Shown: positions 25,727-35,260, counted from the first letter of the stretch. The stretch is DNA of 64,000 bases from Hinthialibacter sp964556895 (GCA_964556895.1 CAZKYC010000006.1:1-64000), one strand, 5' to 3'. The notes: generated by a model not told the origin, from the letters alone. Program-made: numbers and translations.

Positions 25727-28702
25727 CTACGGCGTATTTTTCGCCGCCTTTTCATAGTGTATCAGCGCCAAATCGCGGCGCCCCATTTTCACATAGAGTT
25801 GCGCGAGGTTTTTGTGGGCCAAATGATAGCCGGGCCTAACGAGTAAAGCCTGTTTATACGACGCCTCGGCGCGTTGCAGGTCGCCGCTGACCTCATAAAT
25901 CGACCCCCGGTTCATCCACGCCTGAGACGAACGCGGCGAGCGCGTCACCGCTTCTTCGATATACGTTTTCGCTTTTGAAAACTGCTTATCTTGGGCCATC
26001 AACACAGCGAGTTGGTTTAACGCCTTGCCGTCAAATGGGTATTCAGCGGCTGCCGTTTCAAACAATTCAATGGCTTTAGAGCTCTCATCCTCGCGCAGTA
26101 ACCGCAAGGCTTCTGAAGTCATCGTCGTGGCAATTTCGCGGCGTATCCTTAATGAATTGGCTTCCTGTTTAAGCGCCAGGTACGTCTCTATCGCCTGTTG
26201 ATTGGAGATTGAGCGCCCTTCTTCTGTCATTCGCGCCATGCGAAGCGTGAGCGTCGCATCCACCCGCCGTAACCCAAGCCATTGTTGATCATATTGGCGT
26301 AACAGACACGCCTCGCATTGGTCTTGAAAACGCAATTGGCTCAATCGTTCAATGTTCTCAACCAGGGTGTTGCTGCCAACATGATATGGACTTGAAAACT
26401 CGACATGCAGATTATCATCCGTATTGATCAACGCCCCTTGGCTCAATTCGTTCAAGCCGTCTTGATCAGCAACATACATCGCCAACAAGGCGCCGGCATG
26501 ATCAAGATCAATCGCTAATAAATCATCTTTCAATGGAGCGTCATTAAACCGCTGCGCCCATTCTTCAACTTGAATTGAGAATGATTCATTCGAGCCAATC
26601 AGAATACTGTCGTAATAGGTCTGCCACAGCATGGCGTTTGGAAACGCTTGGGTGAACGTGCGGACCAGCGTATCGATGTCGCGCTCTGACAATTCATACA
26701 ATGGCAGCCACTGCGCCATCACACCGCCAGGGTTTAACCTCGCCGCCGCATCTTTGTAATAATCATAGGTATACAAAAACGTTGATCCCGCCGCCCAGGG
26801 ATGGATCGGGTCAGCCGTAATCACATCATAGGTTTCCGTCGTAGTACGCAGGTGGTTGCGCCCATCTTGTATCGTGACTGTAACAGTGGGTTGATTGAGC
26901 GCGTCGCTGTTTGCGTAATCAAACGCCGCGGCGCCGCCCAAAACGGCAGGCTCAATCTCAACCAGCCTTACGCTATCCACGCCAGGATGGATCGCCGCCG
27001 CGCCTACTGTACATCCCGCCCCCAGGCCAATGACCAATACGCTCTTTGGGGCCGGGTGAACGAAGCAAGGGAGATGCCCCATTAACTTTTGCAGACTCAG
27101 GCCGTTCTTGCTGTCAGTGGCGACTGTCTTGCCATTGATGACCAGTGAACGCATCTCGCTGCTCTGAACAACCGAGACATTCGCGTCTGCGCCTTCTTCA
27201 TAATACACAATGGTTGAATCGGCCAACGCCGCGTCTAACTGAATGGCCCCGTCATCGTTCAGATAGGCGGCGCCAACATTGTTGCGAAATGCGCTGAGGC
27301 GATGGTAATCCCATTGAGGAAGTTGAAAGCCAACGCTAATGATTCCAAGAGCGCCAACAATCGCCAAACAGAATGCCAGCCAGCCTTTTGAAGATACGGT
27401 TTTAAACGCCCAACATAGAACCAAAAATCCGTAAAGCGCTGGGATGGTTGATACCAAGAGCAAACTAGTTTGCAACCCGAGTTGTGGAACTAATACATAT
27501 CCCGCTGCCAGCGCACCCAACGCAGCGCCGACCGTATTGATGAAAGCGCTTTCACCCGTCGAAGCGCCAAATCGGCGTTGCAATAATGAGCGCGCTTCAG
27601 CTGCCATGGGAAACGCCATACCAAACAAAAACGCCGGGGCCGCCATCAATAAAAAACTCAGAGCAAACCCCGCCATCGGACGTACGCCAGAGAAATGACC
27701 GTATATCCATTGGTTTAATTGAAGCGACGCTGCTGGAACTTCTGGAACCAATTGACAAGCAACGCCCGCCGAAGCGCCAATAAAAAGTAGAACAAATCCA
27801 AACCGTGTTGATAAACGGTATTCCTTGAATAATTGAAGGCTTTCAAATAGCCCACCCAGAGCGATGCCTGACAAAAACGCCGCGAGCATTAACGTGAAAT
27901 TGTATGAGGTTGCGCCCAACGCCACCGCCAATGCACGCGTCCACATCACTTCCATGCCCAGCGAACAGAAGCCGCATACCGCCGCTCCCCAAAACACCAA
28001 ACGCAAGGCGAGAGCGTCGTCTGTTGGCCTTAAATTTTTATCCGGAGTAGTATCTGATGTAGTTGAAGCGGATTGCATGGTATGCGAATAACCAATCGCC
28101 GCAATTCCAACTAAACCATTCAATAGCGCTGAATAGAGTTGGGTTTGAAACAAGCCAAGCGCAGGAAGAATAACAAACCCGGCGAGCAAGGCGCCGCCCG
28201 CCGCGCCAAGAGTATTCACGCCATACAACAACGGCATGCGCTGCGCCATCTGAGACTGGTTTGATACCAGAAACTGAACCAGCACGGGCAAGGTAGCGCC
28301 CATACAAACCGTCGGCAGCAGCAACAACCCAAACGCAAAGCAAAACCTGGCGATGCTTAACATGACCGTCACGTCGCCCACAGACTTTGCAATAGAAATG
28401 TAAAGGAGATCGACAACCTGGAGAAAATAGGGAAACAGGACGGCAAACACAGCGACGGCGATTTCTAGCCAGCCGTATAATTTGAGCGGGTTTTTTACCC
28501 GGCTGCTCCATCGCCCGCCGAGGGCGCCGCCCAGCGCCAAACCGATCATAAACGCGGCCAAGACAATACTGGTCGCGGCGCGGCTGGCGCCAAAAACAAG
28601 CGTGAGTTCGCGGTTCCAGGCCGATTGATAGACAAGCGCAATCGCGCCAGTTATCAAAAACAAACAATAGACCACAACCGCATCCCGGTTCACACGGCCC
28701 AT
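25727..28702 (-). CDS. Fused membrane transporter-like / spermidine-synthase-like / TPR protein
   Basis: ~991 aa from ATG 28702 (an in-frame TTG at 28711 is an alternative). The N-terminal ~450 residues hold about 12-14 membrane helices with MFS-like short loops (SAWNRELTLVFGASRAATS, GVNTLGAAGGALLAGF). They are followed by a class I methyltransferase fold like spermidine synthase (SVLVIGLGAGCTVGAAA, VEIEPAVLGGA, TADPIHPWAAGS) and a C-terminal TPR stretch from ~860 (DKQFSKAKTYIEEAVTRSP, DLQRAEASYKQALLVRPGYH). Such fused MFS/spermidine-synthase proteins are common; whether polyamines are really made is doubtful. Confidence 0.9.
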   Translation of the reverse strand: MGRVNRDAVVVYCLFLITGAIALVYQSAWNRELTLVFGASRAATSIVLAAFMIGLALGGALGGRWSSRVKNPLKLYGWLEIAVAVFAVLFPYFLQVVDLLYISIAKSVGDVTVMLSIARFCFAFGLLLLPTVCMGATLPVLVQFLVSNQSQMAQRMPLLYGVNTLGAAGGALLAGFVILPALGLFQTQLYSALLNGLVGIAAIGYSHTMQSASTTSDTTPDKNLRPTDDALALRLVFWGAAVCGFCSLGMEVMWTRALAVALGATSYNFTLMLAAFLSGIALGGLFESLQLFKEYRLSTRFGFVLLFIGASAGVACQLVPEVPAASLQLNQWIYGHFSGVRPMAGFALSFLLMAAPAFLFGMAFPMAAEARSLLQRRFGASTGESAFINTVGAALGALAAGYVLVPQLGLQTSLLLVSTIPALYGFLVLCWAFKTVSSKGWLAFCLAIVGALGIISVGFQLPQWDYHRLSAFRNNVGAAYLNDDGAIQLDAALADSTIVYYEEGADANVSVVQSSEMRSLVINGKTVATDSKNGLSLQKLMGHLPCFVHPAPKSVLVIGLGAGCTVGAAAIHPGVDSVRLVEIEPAVLGGAAAFDYANSDALNQPTVTVTIQDGRNHLRTTTETYDVITADPIHPWAAGSTFLYTYDYYKDAAARLNPGGVMAQWLPLYELSERDIDTLVRTFTQAFPNAMLWQTYYDSILIGSNESFSIQVEEWAQRFNDAPLKDDLLAIDLDHAGALLAMYVADQDGLNELSQGALINTDDNLHVEFSSPYHVGSNTLVENIERLSQLRFQDQCEACLLRQYDQQWLGLRRVDATLTLRMARMTEEGRSISNQQAIETYLALKQEANSLRIRREIATTMTSEALRLLREDESSKAIELFETAAAEYPFDGKALNQLAVLMAQDKQFSKAKTYIEEAVTRSPRSSQAWMNRGSIYEVSGDLQRAEASYKQALLVRPGYHLAHKNLAQLYVKMGRRDLALIHYEKAAKNTP

Positions 28703-28733
28703 ACAAGACAACCGCCGAGGTAGGAAGGATAAA

Positions 28734-29855
28734 TTACAATTGGTCTGCGTTTTGTTCTTTTAACGCCGCGACCGCTTGTTTGACGTCTTGAGCGCGGTCT
28801 TTAGGACACACCAACACCGCGTCATGAGTGGTCACAACAATGGCGTCTTTCATACCGACCACACAAACAGCCAACTCTTTGGCGCCTGGCTCGTTGTAAG
28901 CGACCACATTGTCGCAATCAATTAACACCGGCCCGCCAACAGGCGTGTTTCGCCGCTCGTCGCGTGGGCGTATGCGGGATAGAGCGTCCCATGAACCAAG
29001 GTCGTCCCAACGAAAGTCGCCCAGCGTTACATAGACGTTGTCGGCTTTCTCCATCAGGCCATAGTCGATGGATATATTGGGCAGCGCTTCAAAGAAAGCC
29101 AATAACTTCGCATCAACGTCACAGTTATGATTCTGGAGAACCAACGACATTGATTCAATGCTTTGCGCCAATTCGGGCATGTGTATTTGTAAACTGTTAA
29201 CAAAAGATGACAGGCGCCAGAAAAACATGCCGCTGTTCCAATAATAAAAGCGCGACGCCTGATATTTTTCAGCGTCGTCTAAGTTGGGTTTCTCTAAAAA
29301 GCGCGACACTCGGTAGATGGGGATGCCGTCTTCATCGGTGATGGGTTTGTTCAGTTCAGAAATCTCAATATACCCGTAACCGGTTTCGGGGCGGGTGGGG
29401 TGCGTACCGATGGTGAGCAGCGCGTCTTCTTGTTCAGCAAACCGCAAGGCGGCTGTAATGGTTTCACAAAAGCGCTCTTCATCGCCGATGAGATGGTCGG
29501 CGGTCGTGACCGACATAAGCAGGTCGCCGTTTTCGTCAGCAAACCGCGCCTTGGCGTGAGCGGCGGCGAACGCGAGACAGCCAGAGGTATTTCGCCGTAA
29601 CGGCTCGCCAATGATGTTCTCAGCCGGATGGTTAGGCAGCGCCTCGCGGATCGGTTCAATCAGGTCCTGGCTGGTGGCGATCAACACCCGCTCTGCGGGC
29701 AACACCGGAGCAAGGCGGTCGACTGCCTCCTGCAACATGGTTTTTTCGTCACTCGTTAAATGCAACAATTGTTTGGGACGCAAACGCCGACTGACAGGCC
29801 AGAAACGCTCGCCAGACCCGCCCGCCATAATTACGCCAACAGTTTGAAGCGGCAT
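28734..29855 (-). CDS. manC: Mannose-1-phosphate guanylyltransferase
   Basis: A 373-aa nucleotidyltransferase making GDP-mannose from mannose-1-phosphate and GTP. Signature GGSGERFWPVSRRLRPKQ is at the N-terminus; VTTADHLIGDEERF, ETGYGYIE, FLEKP and WNSGMFFWR follow. It lacks the C-terminal phosphomannose isomerase domain of bifunctional AlgA/ManC. The ATG at 29855 is preferred over a GTG at 29861 because AGGAG is spaced 9 nt from the ATG. Its product would feed GDP-sugar synthesis for surface polysaccharide or N-glycans. It lies 31 bp upstream of the spermidine-synthase-like gene in the same direction. Confidence 0.93.
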   Translation of the reverse strand: MPLQTVGVIMAGGSGERFWPVSRRLRPKQLLHLTSDEKTMLQEAVDRLAPVLPAERVLIATSQDLIEPIREALPNHPAENIIGEPLRRNTSGCLAFAAAHAKARFADENGDLLMSVTTADHLIGDEERFCETITAALRFAEQEDALLTIGTHPTRPETGYGYIEISELNKPITDEDGIPIYRVSRFLEKPNLDDAEKYQASRFYYWNSGMFFWRLSSFVNSLQIHMPELAQSIESMSLVLQNHNCDVDAKLLAFFEALPNISIDYGLMEKADNVYVTLGDFRWDDLGSWDALSRIRPRDERRNTPVGGPVLIDCDNVVAYNEPGAKELAVCVVGMKDAIVVTTHDAVLVCPKDRAQDVKQAVAALKEQNADQL

Positions 29856-29945
29856 ACTCACTCTCTCCTATAAAATCCATTGCTTATATCCTACATTCAA
29901 CTAGGCGAGTTTCTACAGTAAGACCACGGTTTTGAGGAGAGAACC

Positions 29946-31112
29946 ATGCAATCACGCAGACGCTTTCTATCATCAAGCGCAACCCTCACAGCAGTTTCGG
30001 CATTTTCGATTCAGCGGGCGTCCGCTGCGAAAGACTATAAGGCCGCGGTCATAGGCCGCACCGGCGGCGGCGATTATGGCCATGGCTACGACAAGATATT
30101 CAACGGCCTAAATAACGTAAGCGTGGCCGCAGTCGCCGACCAGGATGAAAATGGCCGCGCCAAAGCGGCAGAACGCTCAGGCGCCAAGCGGCAATACGCC
30201 GACTATCGTGAGATGCTGGAAAAAGAAAAACCCGACCTAGTTAGTGTGGCGCCGCGCCAGCCTGATTGTCACAAAGACATGGCCGTCGCAGCCATCGAGA
30301 ATGGCGCCCACGTCTTTATGGAAAAACCCTTCACCGAAACCCTCGAAGACAGTGACGCGATTATCAGCGCCGCCGAAAAACACAATCGAATCGTCGCGGT
30401 CGCCCACAACCGCCGGCACACACGATTGTTTCGACAGATTGGCCAGTTAGTTCAAGACGGGTCAATTGGGACTGTCCTTGAAATGCGCGTCTATGGAAAG
30501 CAAGACTCACGCGCGGGCGGAGAAGACCTGATCGTATTGGGCACACATGATTTCGACTTGATGCGCCTTTATTTTGGCGACCCGCTCTGGTGCAGCGCGA
30601 CGGTCCTAAAAGATGGCCGCGATGTTACTATCAATGACGCCCGTAGGGGCCGCGAGCCGCTGTTGGTCGCGGGCGACACGATATGCGCAACGATTGCGTT
30701 TCCCAACAACATTTTCTGTCATTGGACGTCAGTAAAAACCAGCGACCATTGGAACACCAATTTCTCAAAGCGGGAGAAATGGCGATTTGACATCAATGGG
30801 ACTAAAGCCATGCTCGCATACCAATCAGGCCTCGAAGCCGCGATCTGGAACTCGCCCTTCCCCGCCCATACAGACGGCAGCGTCACTTGGAAAGACTTGC
30901 CTGAACCTCAAAATTGGGATCTCCCAGAACATGAGTTACACCCAATCAAAAACTTGATTCACGCTATTGAAACTGACTCACAGCCGCTATGCAGTATGTA
31001 TGACGGGCGCTGGACAGTCGAGATGGTCTCGTCGGTCTACGCATCTCATTTCAAACAAGGCCGGATCAAGTATCCATTGAAAAAGCGAGGCCACCCGTTG
31101 CGCTCGTCCTAA
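29946..31112 (+). CDS. Gfo/Idh/MocA family oxidoreductase with signal sequence
   Basis: 388 aa starting QSRRRFLSSSATLTAVSAFS, a Tat-like signal, with GAGGAGAGAA before the ATG. The Rossmann fold (KAAVIGRTGGGDYGHGY), the MEKPFTETL catalytic lysine motif and VAHNRRHTRLF are visible; the C-terminal half has GTHDFDLMRLYFGDP. It is about 60 residues shorter than the other Gfo/Idh/MocA protein at 18749 and only distantly similar. Substrate unknown, probably a sugar derivative in the periplasm. Confidence 0.92.
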   Translation: MQSRRRFLSSSATLTAVSAFSIQRASAAKDYKAAVIGRTGGGDYGHGYDKIFNGLNNVSVAAVADQDENGRAKAAERSGAKRQYADYREMLEKEKPDLVSVAPRQPDCHKDMAVAAIENGAHVFMEKPFTETLEDSDAIISAAEKHNRIVAVAHNRRHTRLFRQIGQLVQDGSIGTVLEMRVYGKQDSRAGGEDLIVLGTHDFDLMRLYFGDPLWCSATVLKDGRDVTINDARRGREPLLVAGDTICATIAFPNNIFCHWTSVKTSDHWNTNFSKREKWRFDINGTKAMLAYQSGLEAAIWNSPFPAHTDGSVTWKDLPEPQNWDLPEHELHPIKNLIHAIETDSQPLCSMYDGRWTVEMVSSVYASHFKQGRIKYPLKKRGHPLRSS

Positions 31113-31234
31113 CAGAAACCAAATATTGACATCTATTGGCAGAACGGAGACTGAGGCTATGATGCGTAGATATGTATTTGGCTTTGAATCACAATAAAAG
31201 TTTTGGCTTGGATTCGAGCATTACTTATTAGACT

Positions 31235-31759
31235 ATGGTTCCGGTTATTCAGCGCCCGGCGCGATACTTTTATCTTAAATTGATTCGCCAAGAAGGCTCG
31301 CCCGACCAGATATCCGCCGGGATGGCGCTTGGCGTGTTTATTGGCCTGATCACGCCGCCTGGCCCGCAAATGATCATCGCCGTCATTATCGCCGCATTCG
31401 CAGGCATGAACCGAATCTCATCAGCGCTCGGCGTGTGGATCACCAACCCGGTCACGATTCCGTTCATTTATCCATTCCAGGTGTGGCTAGGCAGCAAGTT
31501 CTCCGGCATCCCCCTCAACTTCAAAGCGCCGACTACGATCCCTGAATTGTGGGTGCTACTCACCGATAGCCAAAATCATTGGAACTTGATTATCACTCTC
31601 CTAGTCGGCGCGTTTGTCTCGGCGGTATTCATGTCGTTTCTTTCGTTTTTTGTAACAAAGTATGTCGTCAATTCATACCGTCAGAAAAAAATCGCCCGTC
31701 AACAGAGTATGCGCGTGCGCCAGGCTGCAGCGCAATCGACCAAATCAGCCGAACAATAA
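31235..31759 (+). CDS. DUF2062 membrane protein
   Basis: 174 aa. SPDQISAGMALGVFIGLITP and SALGVWITNPVTIPFIYPFQ are the hallmark of the DUF2062 family, with two to three membrane helices and a basic C-terminal tail. The function is unknown; homologues are often near glycosyltransferase or LPS genes. No clear ribosome site is seen before the ATG. The aminotransferase gene follows 9 bp after the stop. Confidence 0.9.
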   Translation: MVPVIQRPARYFYLKLIRQEGSPDQISAGMALGVFIGLITPPGPQMIIAVIIAAFAGMNRISSALGVWITNPVTIPFIYPFQVWLGSKFSGIPLNFKAPTTIPELWVLLTDSQNHWNLIITLLVGAFVSAVFMSFLSFFVTKYVVNSYRQKKIARQQSMRVRQAAAQSTKSAEQ

Positions 31760-31768
31760 GAGGCGCCC

Positions 31769-32953
31769 GTGTTTCATCTCTCACAGCGTATGGAATCCGT
31801 CCAGGATCCGGTGATCCCCATCATCGGGCGAATGGTGCGTGAGAATCGCGGTACAATCAATTTTGGCCAGGGCGTCGCCCATTACCCTCCGCCCCAGGAA
31901 GCGCTCGACGCCTACAATCAATTTCTCAGCGACCCAGCGAACCATAGATACCACGCGGTTGACGGCATCCCCCAATTCAAACAAACCTTGATCAACAAAC
32001 TTCAGTCTGAAAACAACATCAAACTGAACACCGCTAAGGGCGGCAAAGCGCGCCTATGCGTCACCGCAGGCGGCAATATGGCGTTTTTACACGCGGTGAC
32101 AGCGATTACTGACCCCGGCGATGAGATCATTGTACTCACGCCGTTCTATTTCAACCACGAAATGGCGGTGCGAATCGCTGATTGCAGGCCAGTCTTCGCC
32201 GCGACCGATGAGAATTTTCAGCCTGACATCGACGCAATTTTAGACGCAATCACTGAGCGGACGAAAGCGGTCCTCACGGTGTCGCCAAACAACCCGACTG
32301 GCGCGGTGTATCCTGAGTCAACCCTACGCGCGATTAACAAACTGTGTCTTGAACGCAGCATCTATCACATTCACGATGAGGCCTATGAGTATTTCACCTA
32401 CAACGACGCTACCCATTTCTCGCCGGGCTCAATTGATCACGCAAACCAACACACCATTTCGCTCTTTTCGTTCTCAAAGAGTTACGGCTTCGCGGGGTGG
32501 CGCGTCGGGTATATGACCTTTCCCGCCCGGCTCGAAACCGCTATTCATAAAATTCAAGATACCAACCTCATTTGCCCGCCGATTGTCTCTCAATACGCCG
32601 CGATGGGGGCGCTTGAAGCCGGGGGAACATATTGCAAACAGTTTTCGCGATCCTACAATACAGTTCGAGGCCAATTGTTGAACGAGTTTGAAGAGTTACA
32701 CGACAAAATCACAATTCCACCAGCTGACGGCGCATTTTATTTCTTCCTAAAGATCAACACATCCATGGCGCCGATGGATTTAGCCAAGCGCCTGATTCTT
32801 GAACATAAGGTTGCGTTGATGCCCGGCCACGCATTCGGCATGGATAAGGGCTGCTACCTGCGCTTATCGTATGGCGCGTTGGACGCAGCCCAGGCGGCAG
32901 AAGGCGCCTCCAGGCTCAAACAAGGGTTACGCACACTATTGAGGAGCGATTAA
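31769..32953 (+). CDS. PLP-dependent class I/II aminotransferase
   Basis: 394 aa, apparently from GTG 31769 (AAGAGG upstream; ATG 31790 is an alternative). It is a fold-type I aminotransferase: TAGGNMAFLHAVTAITDPGD, PNNPTGAVYP, the HDEAYEYF aspartate and the PLP lysine in SFSKSYGFAGWRVGY. The downstream gene, 2 bp away, encodes an omega-amidase-like nitrilase. That pairing is the glutamine transaminase plus omega-amidase set known for repairing keto-methionine type acids (YbdL/MtnE with YafV). The substrate is inferred from context. Confidence 0.92.
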   Translation: MFHLSQRMESVQDPVIPIIGRMVRENRGTINFGQGVAHYPPPQEALDAYNQFLSDPANHRYHAVDGIPQFKQTLINKLQSENNIKLNTAKGGKARLCVTAGGNMAFLHAVTAITDPGDEIIVLTPFYFNHEMAVRIADCRPVFAATDENFQPDIDAILDAITERTKAVLTVSPNNPTGAVYPESTLRAINKLCLERSIYHIHDEAYEYFTYNDATHFSPGSIDHANQHTISLFSFSKSYGFAGWRVGYMTFPARLETAIHKIQDTNLICPPIVSQYAAMGALEAGGTYCKQFSRSYNTVRGQLLNEFEELHDKITIPPADGAFYFFLKINTSMAPMDLAKRLILEHKVALMPGHAFGMDKGCYLRLSYGALDAAQAAEGASRLKQGLRTLLRSD

Positions 32954-32955
32954 CC

Positions 32956-33735
32956 GTGGACGTATTCGGCGTGCAACTTAACATGCAATGGGAAAACAAA
33001 CCCGCGAATTATGAGAGAGTAAAATCGCTGCTGGCCCAACAAACCATTACGCCAAATAGTTTGATTGTCTTGCCTGAGATGTTCGCGACTGGCTTCAGCA
33101 TGAACCTGACTGATATTCACGAACCTGACTCCGGCCCAACCGCGCAGTTTTTAAGTACACTCGCTCAAGACTCCAAATCTAGTGTTGTTGGCGGTTGTGT
33201 CGGGCTTGGCGACGATCAAAAAGGGCGCAACCAGGCGCTTTGTTTTGGCCCCGATGGCGGCGAAGTTGCGCGTTACACCAAGATGCACCCATTCACTTTC
33301 GGCGGCGAAACCAAACACTACACCCCTGGAGATGAGATCATTCTATTTCAATGGGGCGAATTCACCGTGGCGCCGTTTATTTGTTATGACTTGCGGTTTC
33401 CTGAAATTTTTCGTCATGCGACGCAGATGGGCGCCAATGTTTTTCTTGTGATTGCCTGTTGGCCTCAGGCGCGCGACGCCCATTGGATGGCGCTGCTGCG
33501 CGCCCGCGCTATTGAAAACCAATCATATGTGGTTGGCGTAAACCGCTGTGGCAGCGACCCTAAACTGAAATACTCAGGCCGCAGCCAGATGATTGATCCG
33601 ATGGGAAATGTGCTATCTGATGCACAAAGCGAAGAAACCATCATCAACGCAAAACTTGATGTTGGCATGTTGAACCAATATCGAAGCGACTTCCCCGTCT
33701 TACAAGATATACGTGAAGAGTATCGCCCTGAATAG
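32956..33735 (+). CDS. Carbon-nitrogen hydrolase, omega-amidase (YafV/Nit2)-like
   Basis: 259 aa from GTG 32956 with GAGGAG upstream. The nitrilase triad is complete: E41 (LPEMFATGFS), K109 (RYTKMHPF) and C143 (FICYDLRFPE). The M-F-A-T-G-F motif after the Glu is typical of YafV/Nit2 omega-amidases that hydrolyse alpha-ketoglutaramate and ketosuccinamate. It completes a glutamine-transaminase/omega-amidase pathway with the gene before it. After the stop come ~350 bp of hairpins and repeats. Confidence 0.92.
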   Translation: MDVFGVQLNMQWENKPANYERVKSLLAQQTITPNSLIVLPEMFATGFSMNLTDIHEPDSGPTAQFLSTLAQDSKSSVVGGCVGLGDDQKGRNQALCFGPDGGEVARYTKMHPFTFGGETKHYTPGDEIILFQWGEFTVAPFICYDLRFPEIFRHATQMGANVFLVIACWPQARDAHWMALLRARAIENQSYVVGVNRCGSDPKLKYSGRSQMIDPMGNVLSDAQSEETIINAKLDVGMLNQYRSDFPVLQDIREEYRPE

Positions 33736-33854
33736 GGGCGCAACACGCTGCGCCTGTCTGATGCTTGGAAAATCAATCAAGAACTGAATCTGCTTCGCTC
33801 ATTCTTGCCCTTGCCACTCCCGCCCACTATACATGGACTGACAAACCCCAGTAG

Positions 33855-33881
33855 GGCGGGATGAATGAAATGAATCCCGCC
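33855..33881. repeat. Short perfect hairpin GGCGGGAT/ATCCCGCC
   Basis: An 8-bp perfect stem with an 11-nt loop. It is the first of three distinct structured elements packed into the gene-free interval 33736-34084; the remaining ~100 bp before it hold nothing I recognise. Confidence 0.6.
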
Positions 33882-33891
33882 ATTGGTTGTT

Positions 33892-34002
33892 ATAGTGGTT
33901 TCCAGAATACTGTGCGGATTGAGTTTACATAACTGTATCTTTCGCTGTCCGCCGCGGCGGATACGGGTGCGCTTACCGCACGCAATTTTGTCAAACGCTC
34001 TA
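33892..34002. repeat. Dispersed family-B repeat copy 2 (111 bp)
   Basis: Same length and about 97% identical to 10234-10344, including CCGCCGCGGCGG and the outer GTGCGG/CCGCAC arms. Lies between convergent genes (omega-amidase on plus, GH5 on minus). Confidence 0.9.
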
Positions 34003-34018
34003 ATCGCTCAATTTTAAA

Positions 34019-34066
34019 GTCCCCTTTTTACAAGGAGGGGGGTCGCCGCAGGCGGAAAGGGGAGAT
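34019..34066. repeat. Family-D G/C hairpin element copy 1
   Basis: CCCCTTTTT-ACAAGGAGGGG followed by TCGCCGCAGGCGGA and AAGGGGAGATC. The layout matches 49842-49888: a CCCC/GGGG hairpin with a T-rich loop, then a small GCCGC/GGCGG hairpin, then GGGGAGATC. It sits just downstream of the GH5 gene on its own strand and could act as its terminator. Confidence 0.6.
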
Positions 34067-34084
34067 CAGCCCATCGCGGAAAAA

Positions 34085-35260
34085 TCACTCAGTCCCAACG
34101 TATAATTTCATCGCTTCGGCCAGTTCTTTATCGACAACCAACTTGCCGTCTTTCTTATTGAAAAATCCAAAGCCGCCGTCGAGTTCCCACTTTGACCAGC
34201 CGACGCCGTGGCGTTCAAGCGCGGCGATCAGATCACGGTGCCAATTGAGCAGGCTCTCACGCGGCGCATAGTTCCGGTACGCGCCAAATTCATTGCAAGT
34301 GACAGGTACATCATATTTCTTCGCCCATTGCCCCGCTTTGTCGATTTCATCGTTTATCGTCTTCGCGTTCCATTGCTTCTTGCCATAGTCGACCAAGGTG
34401 TCTTTTGATTTTTTGTTATTGACCAACGCCACCGCTTTTTTCACCAACTCTGGCGTTGACGGATATGGAACCTCGCGCATCGGCCTGACATGATCGCTGG
34501 TCCAACTGGCGCCCTGGTGAGTAAACGGGAACGGCTCATAAAAGTGAAAGTTGTATACGATGTTTTTGTCTTCGACTGGTTTGAGTTTCAAAAACGTATG
34601 CAGATTCGCCCAATGCGCGCTGGTCGCGAGAATGGTATGCTTTGGAGCGCTCTTTCGAATGGCGGCGATCAGCCGGTTTTGAATAGGGATCCAGTCTTCG
34701 GTATGGCCGACGAAGGTCGGTTCATTCATCGGTTCCAAAAAAACATAGTCAGGGTCAAACTGGCTGAGGTGTTTGGCGAATGACGACCAAAAGTCGACAA
34801 AGGTGTTGACAAACTCTGGGTCATGCTCAATGGGTCCAGAATAATTGCTGCTTTCGCCTTCGAGTTTAATGTGATGAAGATCAATGATGACGCCCAACTC
34901 ACGCTTGATCAAAATCTGAATGCCCTTATCCAATAGTTTCAACGACCGCTGGTTGAGCCGGCTTGGCTCACTCGCGTCATAGATGGTTTTCCATTGAATG
35001 GGGATTCGAACATGCCTAAACCCAACCGCCAGAATCAAATCAAGATCATCACTCGACACTCTTTTACTCAATTCAGTAGCTGGCTCAGGCCCCAGCCATA
35101 GCCAGCGAGGAATATTGATCCCTCTTGATAAGCGTTCAACCCTGGCTTCAGCGACTCCTTCACTTTGAGCCGAGTAAGCGCTCATCAAATACAAAGCGAA
35201 TAGTGTGGTAATTATGAGAAGAAAGGCGAATAATTTCTGGGCTTTGCTTAATTCTTTCAT
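34085..35260 (-). CDS. Secreted or membrane-anchored GH5 glycoside hydrolase (cellulase-like)
   Basis: 391 aa with an N-terminal hydrophobic helix (residues ~9-29) as signal peptide or anchor. The clan GH-A barrel is clear: GFRHVRIPIQW, the general acid/base E180 in LEPMNEPTF, and the nucleophile E324 in VTCNEFGAYRN, with H-F-Y-EP (NFHFYEPFPFTHQG) before it. The closest group is GH5 endoglucanase/mannanase. Substrate: a beta-glucan or mannan is likely but not certain. Confidence 0.92.
   Translation of the reverse strand: MKELSKAQKLFAFLLIITTLFALYLMSAYSAQSEGVAEARVERLSRGINIPRWLWLGPEPATELSKRVSSDDLDLILAVGFRHVRIPIQWKTIYDASEPSRLNQRSLKLLDKGIQILIKRELGVIIDLHHIKLEGESSNYSGPIEHDPEFVNTFVDFWSSFAKHLSQFDPDYVFLEPMNEPTFVGHTEDWIPIQNRLIAAIRKSAPKHTILATSAHWANLHTFLKLKPVEDKNIVYNFHFYEPFPFTHQGASWTSDHVRPMREVPYPSTPELVKKAVALVNNKKSKDTLVDYGKKQWNAKTINDEIDKAGQWAKKYDVPVTCNEFGAYRNYAPRESLLNWHRDLIAALERHGVGWSKWELDGGFGFFNKKDGKLVVDKELAEAMKLYVGTE

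Noticed and set aside
28038..28706. 222-aa frame overlapping the spermidine-synthase-like gene
   Set aside because: Same-strand frame shadow; the longer frame has clear domain content.
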